DNA of 64,000 nt from a virus, in the IMG/VR virus record IMGVR_UViG_3300025117_000031, positions 1 through 64,000 of that record. The stretch is one strand, 5' to 3'. Position 1 is the stretch's first letter. The number at the start of each line of letters is the position of its first letter. Under the pieces are notes generated by a model, which saw only the letters and a program-made list of their open reading frames with translations, made no database searches and had not been told where the DNA came from. The translations under genes were made by a program, and so were the position numbers. Positions 44,601-59,600 of this stretch are shown piece by piece.

Positions 44601-47600
44601 TCAGAACCGATATAGCTTAGATAGCTTCTTAAACCACCAAAAATATCTTGTAAAGTGTTTTTAAGATCCCCTTTATAGGGGATTAAACTACATTTTCCTT
44701 CTGCTGTTTTATATGAAGCATTTGTGCCAAATTTATTCATGGCAGTTTTAGAAGCCATGCCATAAGTTTTTTTATATTTTTTCCCGTCTTTAATAATAAG
44801 TTCACCGCCAGACTGTTCGTGTGCAGCCAAAAAAGAACCAAGCATAACCATATCTGCTCCTGCTCCAAAAGCCTTACAAATACTTCCTACAGAGTTCGCT
44901 CCTCCATCGCTGCACAAATAAGCCCCGCGTTGTCTAGCCGCGTCTGAAGATTCCAAAACTGCTGTTAACTGCGGATAGCCGACTCCCGTTATAAGTCTTG
45001 TCACACAATTTGATCCGCTGCCAATTCCGCACTTAACAATATCGGCACCGGCTTGTACTAATTGAGTCGTAATTTCTGGAGTTACCACATTGCCTGCCAT
45101 AACTATTGGCGGCAGAAGGTTGTTAAGTTGAAAGAAAGAATTTTCTTTAACACTATTAACAAAATCAATAAAACTTTCTTGATATCCGTTAGCAACATCA
45201 CATATAATTTTTAGTCTTAGATTAAAATTTGTTTCTGCTATTAACCGAAATAAGTTTAATAGTTCGGTTTTTGAACGACCAATAGAAAACCAAATATAGT
45301 TTAACTCTTCTGGCGAAGAGGAACTAATAAAATTAACAAGAGAGTTCCACTCTTCCGAATTTGGGATTAGATAATATTTATGCAAAGCTGTAAAACATTT
45401 GTATTTCCCCATAACTTTCGCAGTCTCAATATTCCCTGTTTGGTCAGAGTTGCTAGAAATAATACCAATCCCGGAAAAAGCAGGCGAACGAACATCAGAT
45501 TTGTTTTTTGTTTTAAACGTCCGGATTAAATCTTCTTCTGTGATTTCCGATCTTGTTTTAAGATGAGAGATTTTTGGCTTGATTAGAACATCACAGAAAT
45601 CTAACTTAACATCCGTTTCTACGTTGCTCATTTAATTCCTTTTAAAAGTTTCATGCCTTCTTCCGAGACATAAAAATATTGAGAAGCCGAAATACCTTCA
45701 TTGATTTGTTTGCCTTCGTACATAAGTCCAAATTTACACAAAATGCAACAAGAAAAATAGTCATCCGAATCAATACCCGCACAAAACATATTTCTATAAA
45801 ACTTCGGATAACCTACAGAGTGTTTTAAGATGTGGAGGTGTTCTTCGGGAAGAGACATGCTTTCAGACACTTAGTACCTCTTTTAAATTAACGGAATCGT
45901 TGAGATATCTTCGAGATGAGCAAGAAGAAGATTAATATTTCTTTTTGCATTTTCTTCGTACATTTGTTTGAACCCTGGCAAATAGAAAATATCTTTTGAA
46001 AGTAAAGACTTTAGGAACTGGAGTCTACCAGTAATATATTCCTTGTCGGTCAAGAAAACGTATTCTAATCTAATTTTATTTTCATAATCTAGGATTTCTT
46101 CTGCGGATTTGCCGAATACAGAATAATCTAAATCATGTAAAAGCTTTTTTGGATGTGTATTAATTATTGCTCCCATTTTAGTAGATAAAATAAGCTCCTT
46201 CGTTATTGAAGAATTTACTTCCAAACTACTTTGAAATTCATTATCGTCTTTATGAGGATCATAAATATAATCGTGGTATAAAATTGCTTCAATTAATGCC
46301 TCAGATATAGCATTAAGACTTGCAATATCACAAATATTTTCAATTTCTTCTTTTGTTGGTTGGTAGTTCTGATATTCTACGAGCATATTTGTAATGTGAG
46401 TTAAGTTATGGTATGCTCTTTCTGGTTGAGTATATTCCCAAACGTACTTAGAAACATCTCGGACTTTCTGCAAATATGCTCCACGCGCAAGTTTATTTAG
46501 TTTTTCTAGAGAGTTTTTGTTTTGAAGTAAAATTGCTATGTTCAAAGGAACAAACTTCTTCACCAAGAAATACCAATTTTCATCGGCTTGGTATAAAGAA
46601 CGTACAAGAGAAGAACTTACATTTTCAAGTTCTGCGGGAGAATCAATAAAAATTGTGTTTGCCTTAAGACCCAAAGAGAGATTAATTTTAGCCATTGTGT
46701 GTTCATATTCAAAATCAGAAGAATTTCTGGCACCTCGAATGATAATATCTGCTTTAAAACTATTCGCAAATTGCGTGAGTAGTCCTTCAAAAGACAGAAC
46801 TACAACATTTTTGAATTGGCGACAACAAAACATAACAGATTGCTGCCGTTCCGCTGGGGTTAAAAAATTCTTTTTGTCTGCATTCTGCCCAATCGCCACA
46901 AAAACCTTGTCAAACAACTTGCTGGCCTGCTCAACAATAAACAAATGTCCATTTGTGAATGGGTCAAATGATCCTGGATAAATGGCGGTTGTCATCCAAT
47001 AGCCTCTTTTAAGTTGCAATACAGTATGTTTGGATCGTTTTCCGACAGGCCAGACATTTGTCCATCATTTAACTCGATTATAATCCATTTGTTTTCCGTT
47101 GTCAATCCCACATCAACAACAAAAAAACAATCTCCGTTGCATTCCGTAATTCTTTTAGCCGCTTCTTCAACTAAAGAAGAAGCTTTTGCCAAGTCAAAAG
47201 AAACTAATTTGTCTTTAACATCGTCATAATAATTTGACCAATAAAATCCACTTGATAAAATCTTTGTTCCATAGACAAAAAATCTATATTCAACAGTAAT
47301 AGGTAAGCCGTGCGTCCCTTCTGCTAGTTGAATCAAAGGAACATATTCTCTTGCATAAATATTTTGTGAAGAGATGAAAGAGTCGTCAAGCAGTTTAGTA
47401 TAGGTTTGTATTGCTTCTTTTTTATTCTTGGCATACATGTGAGTATTCCAAAGAAACTTTTTGGAATTTGTTTCGCCCTTTAAAATCACGGGAATGTCTG
47501 GGATAGCAGAAATGTCAAACCAAGTCTTTGGAGTTAAGTCTTCTAGGGTATAATACCAATTTTGTAAATCTGCGATATATCTGTGTTGTTTGAAAGTATT

Positions 47601-50600
47601 TACAAGCCTAGACCTTTGACTCAAAAGATCGTTTTCTAGCTCTTTATAAAAGGGTAAAACAGAATATCTTCCTATAACGAGCTTTTCTCCAACGTAAGTT
47701 CTGCTTTCTGTGACATCAAAATGCTTCTTGCAAACTGCTAGCTCTTCTTCTGTTTCGCGAGAGTTACGAAATAAAACAACTGAGCTTTCAGACATTACAT
47801 TCCTCACAGAAGTTTTAAATGACCCGTAACTTTGTCTATATCTTCCGATTTATTTGGTCCTATTGCAATACAAGTTGAAGTAGGAACCCCGTGGAATTCT
47901 GTTGCTCCCGAGTCAACAATTAAAGAAACAGTTAAATTTGCTAGTCTTGCGTAATCATATATTTTCATTAGTTCTTCTTCTGAGTCTACAGATACAACAA
48001 TTTTCGTAAAAGAGCCATAAATCCACGCTCTTTCTTCTTCGGTCCATTGAATCCAATGAAGAGACGATTTGGTGTTTTGGATTTTGTCTGTCAAAAACTT
48101 AATAGAAGCGTGAGCGCCTTGCGCAATCATTTTACCGGCGCGCATGTGTAAATCTTTACGCATTACAATAACTTGTTTGATATCAGACATTGTATTTCCC
48201 AATTATAGCTTTTATTTCGTCAATTGCCAGTTTCGCCGCATCTTGACGAACAATTGCGTTTTCCATTGTACCATAATGATGTTCGAGACAAGACAGAAGA
48301 AGAGTTTTAATTTTCTCTTCATCCGGCTCATAGGGAAGAGCTGTACTTTCTTCATATAGCTTTCGAAGATGGATTTCTCTATCAGAGAAGTATTTATCAA
48401 AATCTCCGTAATTCCACTCCCCTCTTCGAATAGACTTCAGTATTTCTTTGTCTCTTTGGATGTCCATCGTTCCTGTGGAAAGAAGCTGTTCACTTTCTCC
48501 AAGCAAACGAGTTAAATGATACATGTATTTTGGATCATATCCGTTCTCTTTAACCACAGAAGCCCTTTTTCCAGTCGGAGTTTTTGTTTGCATCTTGTGC
48601 AGTTGAGACTTGGCGTATCCTGTAAACTTATGATAAAGACCTTTGTGAATAAATAATTCTCTATTGTCTCGAATCATATTGCCGACAGAAGAAATATGCC
48701 TTATACAAGAGAGAGGTGTAAAGACCGAATCCAAAATGTTTGGGTTGCATTCGCTAAGCAGTTGAAAATATTTAACAATATTGAAAATAGATAGGTCATA
48801 TTCTTGTTTCTTTGCTTCATCGAAGATATGATATTCCTGGTATTGTTCAAATCTCTGGATTTGTTTCCCAAACCCATGAATTTCCCCAGCAAGATGAGGA
48901 AAAATCATTTCTTTTCTTGGGATACAAACACCATAAATATCCAAGTCCGAAGACTCTCCTGCAACTCCATAAGCAACAGAACCCATTTCGGTTTCATAAA
49001 TAATATTGTTTGGAAGCCAAGAGGGAGGGTTAATTAAGTTTTTGTCTTTTAGGATTTTAACGACGGATGACATTTCTCCTCCAAGAGAAAATATTATTTA
49101 TTTTGTATTGAGAAGTTACCTGCCCGTTGGATTCGAACCAACATCTTCCGCCCTGACTGCGGCTGTCCTACCACTTAGACGACGACAGGTTTTTGAGCAA
49201 GTTAATGTAGATGCGTCTTATATGGTTGGTGAGAACACATCCACTACGGCCCAAGGTTTTATTACTCTCTTGCAAACCCCGAAATAACAGCCGGGGTATC
49301 AGCATCAAACCCAACGACATCCATCATACCAGAATCGTTGGGATCGGCAATTGTAAACCCAGTTGTAGACATACCGACAACAATTAGCTTTGCAGGAATT
49401 CCGCTCTTTCTACGGTAATCCCTCAGAGCTTGAACGGGTTGAATATTTCCTGCCCAAGTCTCGTTGTCTGTATACACAACAAACGTGTCGATCTCGAGAT
49501 TATTCTTCATCGCATAAATCATCGGCAGAGAACAGTCAGTTCCTCCAAAGTTTTGATTTCTAACTTTCGTGATAGCCGATTCCAAAGTGTCTCGCTTGCG
49601 AATATCGAGATCTTTAAAGCTATTAGCAAAGCCTCGGATAATCGACTCCCCTTCTGTTCTGCGAGTAACCATAGCCATAACGGCTGAAGCTACAGCACAG
49701 GAGACACTTGGAGCACCAGAAATAGGGCTGCTCATGGAGCCAGACACATCAATACCAAGCAAGAACCGTTTGTTTGCAGGCTCAATTGCCGAGAAAGAAA
49801 GATAAAAAGCGTCATCCAAAGAGTCCATGATGTCTTCGACAGTCTTCCAAGTCAAAGAGCCCTTTAGACCATGGCCAGTCTTATAGGTTTCGTGAGCAAT
49901 AAGAATAGCAAGAGGATGTAGCTTTGCCTTTCTAATTGCGTCTTCATTATGAAGAGCCTCAACAACCTTTTTAAGATTGTTCTTGTTCTTAAACAACTCC
50001 AAGCTAGACATCTTGCCAAGATTTCGGACCATAGCATTCAGAGGCATATTCTGTAGAAGTGCTTCCCAAACTGGGATTCTATTCAACATAGAAGTATTAA
50101 TTACTTCTCTTGGCAGAGAGAATTGCTCGATTAGGTCGACGATTTGGTCTTCGTTTGTGCTCGTTGAACACAGCTCTGCTGCAGCCAGACGGGCTAGCTC
50201 ACCATGCTGTTCAAGACGCACTTCGTCGGGCGAGACAATCCACTTGAACAAAGTGGAAATTGTATCCGACGAAGGAAGTGGATGCGACAAGCGGAGCAGA
50301 TCGCGATGCGACCAGCCGTCTCTTTGCTTATACTTCATAACTTGATACATCAGAGAATCAAGGTCTTTCTCCGAATACCACTTTGCAACTGCCTCGCGTA
50401 GCCCTCGACCCCAACCTCGGAAAGCTTCAACAAATTGCGCATAATGGAACAGATGCGTTCCAATACGGCAAACGTCGGGAATAGCCTGTAGAGCGGCCTT
50501 ACGCACAGAATTGTGTTTTGCAGCAGAAGCCATAGCAAGAGCAAAAATAGCAGGATCGTTTTTATGTGCCCTTCCTGCCGCACTGATTTCGACAATCTTC

Positions 50601-53600
50601 CGGACAACATTTAGACCATCGACTTCCTTTTTAAGAAGTCTTTCAACGCACTTGGCGTTTTTCTTAGTTAGCTGCTTTTCCGAGGCGTAAAAAGTACCAC
50701 CTTCGGAACCAAGAATAAGAAACCGTTCCAGACGATCCCAATCTGAAAGCTCAAAGCTGTATCCACCCGCAGAGTTCTGCACCATATTCTTACCAGGAAT
50801 AGGCTGCGATTGCGGGGTAACTAGTGTGGCATTCTTCTTTTCAACGGTTCTATTCGTCTTGACGTGAGCTGTGTAATCCATTTGTTCCTCCGGTTCGTTA
50901 TCGAACAAAACACGCTCGTGGATAAAAATCGTCCTGGTTTAAAACCCGCTGCCTTACCACTTGGCCACAACCCGATTTCAGGTTGGCAGGAATCGAACCT
51001 GCGATCGCGGAACCAAGATAAACCAAAACTACGACCCACGAGCACAATTTAATCGGGCAAATTTAGGAGAGGAAGATTGTCCGCCTGGGCCACCGGGACA
51101 CGTCGGAATCGAACCGACTGGGCTTTTTTGCATTAGTAAAAAGATAATCCTCTTCCTTCCGGCCCGAAAATTAATAGCATTAGGGCAAAAAATGAATTGG
51201 GTGTTTTTTCCAATAAAATAACCCAAGTTCTACGGCCCTAAGTTCTTCGTTCGTTCTAGAAAAGCATCTTAGCACATTTCCGAAGCCCTTGTCAACTTTT
51301 TTTCATCGATCTGTTCTTTTTCTCCGGGGGCAGGGGTCGAACCTGCGACCAACGGTTTAACGGACCGCTGCTACCGCCTCTGAGCTACCCCGGACCATTT
51401 TCCCCTTCGCACCTACTATGTAGTTCACGATGGCAATTAGAACACAACAAAATGCACTTGTCAAGCTCTTTTAGAATCTTTTCCCAAGAAGCCCCAAGAT
51501 GTTTGGCCCCAAGCTCCATTACTTTTGTTGATTCATCTATATGATGGATGTCTAAAGCGGCTTGGCACTTATCATATCCACAGTTCGTGCACTTTCCGCC
51601 CAGCATCTTTATTATTTTTTTTCTTCTGTTGGCTCTAAAATTAGAATAGATATTAACAAGACACTTTTTACATCTGTATGTTTGCCCATGTCCATTAGAG
51701 CGCAATACAAAAGTTGTCATTCCATGACGCTTACATTCTTTTTCGGATTCTTTTGGAAGTTCTGTTACTTCAGCCACAACACATCCGCGCAAGAACAAAA
51801 AATACAACAGAAATTATAATGGCTGCAAAGTTCATTGCTCTAAACAACCAAGGGTTTATCTTCAAATAAAATACAACTCTTGAAAAATCAGATAAACGAG
51901 AAACTCCAAGAGAATTTACGAACAAGTCTACAAAACCCGCACCCAATAAAATTGAAAAAACAATAAATGGATACCCAGACATAAATCCGGTCAGAGGGAA
52001 GAAAACAATAGCTATACAGTCCATAAAACGAGGAGCCATGGAGATTAAAAACTTTTCTCTCTCTGTCGGTTGCATCTTAAGATCATAAAAAACAGAAGCA
52101 TAACGAAATTGATTCATATATCTGTGTGGGAAAATCTTTAATCTATATCGTTCCACGCCAACAAGAACATGAGCCACCGCGATGTGACTCATCTCATGAA
52201 TATAAATCCACAAGAAATAAGAAAAAATACTACTTAACAATATCACAAAGATTTGCATTTTCTTTTCTTGGGTTTAAATAAAGCTGTTCTTCTGCTGCTT
52301 TATAACCCATTTGATAAAGAGCAACAACATCATTGATTTCAAGTCCAAAATCAAAAGGTTCATACGGAACGTTAATGTTTACAATAAGATCCGCATATTT
52401 GGGCTCTTCGTAAAGCATGGAAGAAACAGTATTTAAAATGTAGTCAAGACGAGAAGAAACTTTTTTTGGAATGCCTTCTCCAGAAAAGCGAATTCCTATT
52501 ACATCGTCTTCTTCATTAAAAATATCTGTGGCAAGATTTTGAGAAACCCCACCATCATTTAGAAGAAGTTTCTTTCCAGTTGGGTATTTTCCAGTTGGGT
52601 ATAAGGGGACTTCTACGGGAGCGAATAAAAAAGGAACAGCCGAAGACGCTTTAATCGCTGTAGAGATTTTAACTTCTGGAGAAGAGCCTTCAGAGAAGTA
52701 AAAAGGACGCTTTCCTTCTACATCATTTGCTACGATTATTAAGTTTTTCAATGACTTTCTAAACGTTTGAGCTGAAACTTTTGTCTTCTTTTCGATAATA
52801 TCTGCCATTTTATCAAGTGAAAGAAGACCAATACTTCGAGCAGGTTGCCAAAACTTTCTATTAAGAGCTAGAGTGTTCTTAGGAAGAACTTGTGTCGCTA
52901 GGGAAAGACATTCCGGTGTGGTCATCCCAGAAGCAAGGCAAGCTGCTACAATGGAGCCGCCAGACGTCCCAACAAAAGTGTCTGGAATAAACCGAAGTTT
53001 ATTCATGATATACTCCGCCGCCCCCAAATGAGCGGGGAACAACACACCAGAACCAGAAAAAACTAATCGCTTCATGTTAACTCCTGTGGCCAAGAGAGGG
53101 ATTCGAACCCCCGACGAGATTGCTCTTCCTGATTACGATTCAGGTGCCTTCGTCCACTAGGCTATCTTGGCGTACTTTAAATCTGTCTTTTCGTAAAATT
53201 ATTTGTACTCTCCGACCACTTCTTATGATGTTCGCTTGTTTCTGCTGTCCATCCATAAAGAAACCCAATTGATAAATTTGACATCTCGTAAAGAAAAGCA
53301 TTTCCTTTTACTTTGTTTCCGTACCAAGTAACGTCACTAGAAAGAAAACTTGTCCTTGTTAGTCCGTTAACATAAAATCTTCCAGTCGAACTATCGTATT
53401 CTCCCCTTGCTTCTTTTTCCAAGAGAATAGCTTTTTGTTCCTCTGGTGTTCTTTTAATCCCATAGACGTCAAGTCTTCTGTAATAATCTGGATCTTCAAT
53501 TGAAGGCCAGCTCTCCTGCTTTGGCCCCATCCTCGGAGTGTACCAGAAAACTCCGACACCTTTGTAATGTTCTTTTAGCTTTTCTTTTTGCAAAGAAGTT

Positions 53601-56600
53601 ATTACTTTGTCCAAATAAAGAGAGGCTATCCAGTTGTGTATTAAAGTTTCCCAGAACTCCGGCTTACAATCGTTTTTAATTTCTATCTTGTCGAAAACAA
53701 AAGTTATTCCGTTTTTTAACTGTACTGTTCTTTTAGACTTTAAATATCCTCTTAAGAGCGGAATTCCTAAAGTTAATGCCAAGACAACAAAGAAAAAAAT
53801 GATTGCTGGATGCACATAAGTCCCTCCTATTCTTTAATCCTTTCTTCTGCCACAAAGGGCAAACTGTCGCATTTAAACCCTGCAGCTCCTTTGTGACCGC
53901 CACCTCCATAAAAAGAAGCGACTTTGCTTACGTCAACATCTTTTTTTGGAGTGTACAAAGAAACATACCATTTGTTGTCCGCAGTATAAACAAAGTTACA
54001 CATTGCATCAAACTTTTCTTCATCCCAAACACTGTCAAAAAGTTGAGAAGTGTCTCGTCTATTACAAGCCACAAGACGAAGATTATTTAACGTTGTTGCA
54101 AAAGCATATTGTTTAATCATATCGAGTCGTTCTAAATCTTTATACGTCTGAATTAATTTACCTGTTTTATGAGCTTCTCTGAAATATTGGTTATCTTTGG
54201 ACGCTCTATATGTAAACAAGGCGTGCCAATCCTTCCTTTCATACTTATCAGCTTTGATAAAGTATTGAAATAATTCTACATCTTCGTGCCAAGAAAGGTC
54301 AAAAACATCGTAACGTCCGAGCAGACTTACACCGTAGGGAGTTTCTTCACCAGGAAAGAAATATTCCCAAGCTAATTCGCAAGCAGCTTTTCCGTTCATG
54401 CGAAGACCAAAGAAAGGACAATTCTTATATTTCTCTATTGCCGAAGAGTGATGGTCTATCCAAATAAAGTTTGTATTCTCTCTCAGCCAAAACATGTCTT
54501 CTTCGGGGAAGGAAAGGTCGACAAGAACAAAAGTTTCATTAGGAGTAACAGTATTTCTGTCGAAAGAATCCCCATAGTTCCAAGGAAATAACTCACAATC
54601 TGGATATCTGTACTTAACGATTTCAGACGAACAAATGCCATCAAAATCTACACCATGATAAAAACACTTCATTTTGCTATCCTTTACTCAGAAAAATAAA
54701 CGTCAAAGAATGTCTTTGCTTTTTTAGGAATTTCGAAAGAAGAAATAAACTTAGAAGGCATTGCATCAATTAAAGCTTTTGGATAATGTTTTTTAAGCGG
54801 AAACCCTACCTTATGCTCCATCATGTAAGTATAAGATAAAATATAGGCATTTGCTTCTTTTATATACTTCTCTAAATTCATATCTAGATTTCGTTCTATA
54901 AATATGTCTACAGTCATTTTTTCTGCGTCTAATTCAAGTTTTTGTATTAAGCATATGGCCTGTAAAAGTTTTCTTTTTGATAGCTTCTTTTCGTCATACA
55001 ACCACGCATAGAAGTCTATCAGACTTTGGTCTGCTCTTTCTAAAAATTTTGTATATTCTTTATTGGAAAACTCATATTGTAGAAAGTGAGAATATTCGTG
55101 TATAAAGCAAGACCTCCAAGAGAGCTTGGACGTTACAATTACTTTATCTTCTTGACAAAAATAAGCAGAAACTGGGGATTTATCCACGTAAATAAAGGTA
55201 GAATTCTTTTTTACGTGTTGGTAGCCTTTGCTTGCCAATACCTCCAGAGATTCGTTGTAGAAGTCATTAAATTTTCTATAATTCACCCTCGTTTATGTCC
55301 TTAGAACGGCAGGCGTTACGAGATTTCTCCTTTCTTTTATCTTTAAACGATCCCGTTCTACGAAAATGGGCGTCAACAGCAATTAAATTACGAGTTTTTC
55401 TAATCTTTCTCTTTCGCATTGAATTACGTCTACGATCTTTTTTCTTTCGTCCCACCCTAATCTAATTAGACCTTTGGAGGGACTATTGTACGTAGCAGCT
55501 AAAAGAATTCCTATTCCATTAGGATTCTTCGCTTTCCACTTAATAAGATTAGATTCTTTGTCGTCTATTAAAATATGGCAATTTGCATACTCTTTGTTTT
55601 CAGTTGGCAAGTATGCATGTTTAAAGGGAAAATTCTTTTTGAGCCATTCTCGTCTTACTGCTTCCCAATTTTTACAGCTAGTCCACGGAGAAGTAACCCA
55701 AACAATATTAGAGAACCCCTTGATTTCATTTATAAACTTAATAGATTCTGGGATGGCTGGAATGGTCTTCCAAAACTCCGGGGAAGACAAAAGATGAAAA
55801 AACCTCTTTTTTACGGTAGGGAGAAAATACTTCTCCATATGGAAGTCTTTAATATCTTCTCTTTTGGGGAGAACAGAAAACTCTTTGGAGAGTAGGTTTA
55901 AAGTGTGGCCGACAAAATCGCCAACTACCCCATCGACATCAACTCCTACGTCAATCATAAAAACCTCGATTTTTGGCATCATATCATAGAAAGAGGAAAA
56001 GTCAAGAAGAAAGTTGATTTACTACCGGATAGGACATGGCTGTTTTTACAATTCCTTCTTCGAAGGGAGTGAAATCAAAATGTCCCAATAAATCAAGAAG
56101 TCTTTTATTACTTCCATCTTTTCTATATTGGCCATCTAGTTTTCGATTGAAAAAATACTTCTTTTCTCCAATGTGCTTGCCAAGTTGTTTCATAGCTATT
56201 TCGATCATTTCATGAATGTGAAAATTTTCTTTTGGGGCAACAATAATGGGAGAGTTAGAGTTGTGTTTTTCCAAAAGAATGGGGATAATTTTAACTAAGT
56301 CCTCAACATAAAGGAATTGTCTCATTGGTCGACCTGTTCCCCAGAACTCTAAATTCTTTTCCTTTGAAAACAGTTTTGTTATTAATGCAGCAACAAAGTG
56401 TGAATCTTCTTTGTTAAAATGGTCGCCAGGACCATAAAGATTCGAAGGACAAAAGGTAGAATAATTTAAACCATATTGGTTCCTGTAGGCCACACATTGA
56501 ACGTGAAGCAACCTTTTGGAATACCCATAAGAAAAGTTTGTTTCTGCAGGAGGACCAGAGAAAATGTCCTCTTCTTTAAAGGGATATTTCTCTAGAACAT

Positions 56601-59600
56601 CAGGAAAGGCACAGGTGGAAAGAGAACACAACATTCTTTTAATTCCATGCGTATGGGCAGAATGCACAAGATTTGTGTTCATTGTTACGTTTTTGTAGAA
56701 ATATTCGGCTTGTTTTTCGGAATTGTCTTTAATTCCGCCCACTTTGGCGGCAAGATGCAAGATCGCGTCTGGCTTCTTTTCTTCTATCATCCTGTCACAT
56801 TCGCTCAAAGAGACAAGATTATACTCGGAGGAGGAAACATAATCCCATTCCGGACGAGAAAGACGAAGGTTTTTGCCAAGAAACCCAGAACCACCTGTTA
56901 CTAAAACTTTCATTTGAACCTCTAATCAATTGTAAATTTCTTCTCGAAAAAATCTCCACAATTACATTTCTCTTTGAAGTATTTTTTTGCATCCTCATTA
57001 AACCAATCAAAAATCCAATTATTAATAAGCTTTTCAAAAGTAGATTTGTCTAATCCGCCAAGACCTTCACAGTAATGCCACACTCTAATTTCCTTATTAT
57101 CAAAAGTAAAAAGTCTGTCATCGGACACAAACATTTTCTTTGTATATTGCCCCCAAGGTTTCTGTCCAGGCGCTGCTACAACGTTACCCTTTGCCCTTGC
57201 GTTATAAACGATTTTAGAGTCTTGATAGGGATGTTCTACAATGTTATATGCAAACCCATATTCTTTTTTCCAAACAACTTCATTTAATGCTCCTTGCTCG
57301 TTATATTCTTTATGCAAAGGTGCTAATTCTATTATTTTTCTTACGGCTTCTGGTGAAGTAAAACAAACGACATCGGCATTTAGGTGAGTTTCTTTGTCAG
57401 GAGAACAAACTCTAGGAGAAACATATTGATAAGGGTAACATAGTGTTGGTAAAATGTCAAAATTATCTTTTTCTAAAAACTCCTCTAATCTGCTGCAAGT
57501 TATTGTATCCGCACCAAGAAGAATAATTTTTTCATACCCCTTTTCAAAAAGTTGCAAAGCAATACTTAGCCTTGAAACATTTGCTCCGCCCGAAACATTC
57601 CAAAGAGACAAATCTGTTACATAAAACAAATCTATATCAGAATGAAAAGCAAGAAAGCTGTTTTTAGCGCATTCACCAAGTTTTTCATAGTTTTTACCGG
57701 AAGCTACAATTAGACAACAAGTCTTCAACACTTTGCTACCCACCAATTAAACTTAGATTTATAAAAAGAGACTATATGTTTAATTTCCTTTGAAAACTCT
57801 TTTTTGGGGGTCCACCCCAAAGCCCTAAGTTTTTCATCGTTTAAAGAATATCTCATATCTTGTCCTTGACGCATTAAAGAATCGTCAATATAATCAGAAA
57901 AATTAATTTGTCCTTTCGATAAGTTAAAATAACAAGAAAGTATATTTTCTACTGTTGTTAAGTTGGACAATTCGCAACTTCCGGCGATGTTGTATATTTG
58001 ATTTTTTATGTCTGAGCTAAGAATTGTAAATATTGCGTCAGCAGTATCTTGTACATGAAGCCAGCTTCGTATAGGAGTTCCCTTATTGTGAAGTTTTGTT
58101 TTACGTCCTCTAACTAGGTTATAAACAGTAATCGGAATAAGTTTTTCCGGATATTGATGAGTGCCGTAATTATTTGTCGGACGAACGATTACATAATTTA
58201 GATTATAGGTTCTAGACCAAGCCAGAACAAGCATATCTGCTGCTGCTTTAGCTGCTGAATAAGGATTCGAAGGTTTTAACAAATCCGTCTCTACGTGTTT
58301 ACCTTCGGCTATATCTCCATAAACCTCGTCACTCGAAACGTGACAAAAAAGAGGGACATCTACACAATTCGAGTTTTTATATCTCAGCACTTCAAGTAAG
58401 TTCCTAACTCCTAAAATGTTACTGTTGATGAAATTGTCACTATTTGCTATAGAATTTTCCACATGGCTTTCTGCTGCAAAATTAACAATATAGTCGCAAT
58501 CTGGTATAAACGTAATATCTTTAATGTCTTTTTGCTCAAAGACAAAATTTTGGTAATTTAGAAATTCTTGCAAAACATCTAAATTTGCAGCATAAGTTTT
58601 CTTGTCTATACCATACACAAGCCATCCGAGATTTAGACATTTCCTAGTGAAGTGAGAACCAATAAAACCAAGACATCCAGTTACATATACTATTTTTTTC
58701 ATTTTTTCAAATTTCCTATATCGTATACTCTTTTTCAAAGAAGAACTCATTAACACATTTGGAAATATACTTTAGTTTTTCCTCATTAATACCAGCAAAT
58801 GTGCCCAAGAAGAAAGAATCTTTCGTTGCTTTGTAGGCGTTAGGAAATTCACCTTTTAAGTCATTGCCTTCATATAAATGATTGTATCCAGGGTGTGCTA
58901 AGATATTGCCGCTAAAGTAACTTCTTGTTTGAATTTTCTTACTTTCTAGGAATTGGACAAATTCTTCTTTTGTAAAGAGTTTATTGTCTTTAACCGTAAG
59001 CAAAAAGGCGAACCAACAAGGGTCAGAATTTGGTTCTGCAACAGGAAGCATGAAATAATCTTGATATTTTGAAAAAATATTATACAAAGACTTATGGTTG
59101 TCTCTTCTTGCTTGGTCTAAAAGCGGAAGCTTTTTAATTTGTTCTAACAACAAAGCTCCTTGTACTTCTATTGGCTTTAGGTTATAACCTATTTCTTCGA
59201 AAACATATCTGTGGTCATAAGTAAGCTCTGGGAATCCGGGCAACCAGTTTCTATGTCTATTTTTGCAAGCAGCTCCGGAGGTAACGTTCCCAGGGGTTTT
59301 TGTATTGCAAAAACAGCCTCGTCCCCAGTCTCGTAAAGAAGTAACAACTTTTTGTATATTTATATCATCTGTTGCAACAAAGCCACCCTCTCCTCCGGAA
59401 CAGTGGTGCGCTGGAAACAAAGAACACGTCGACATAATCCCAAAACTACCTAAAAGGCGTCCATCATAAGTTCCACCCAAAGCATCGCAGGAATCTTCGA
59501 AGAATAATAAATTATATTTATTTACTAATTCCATTACTCTTTTCATATTTGGTGGATTTCCCAAAACATGAGCAAACATAAAAGCTTTAATAGACGGGTC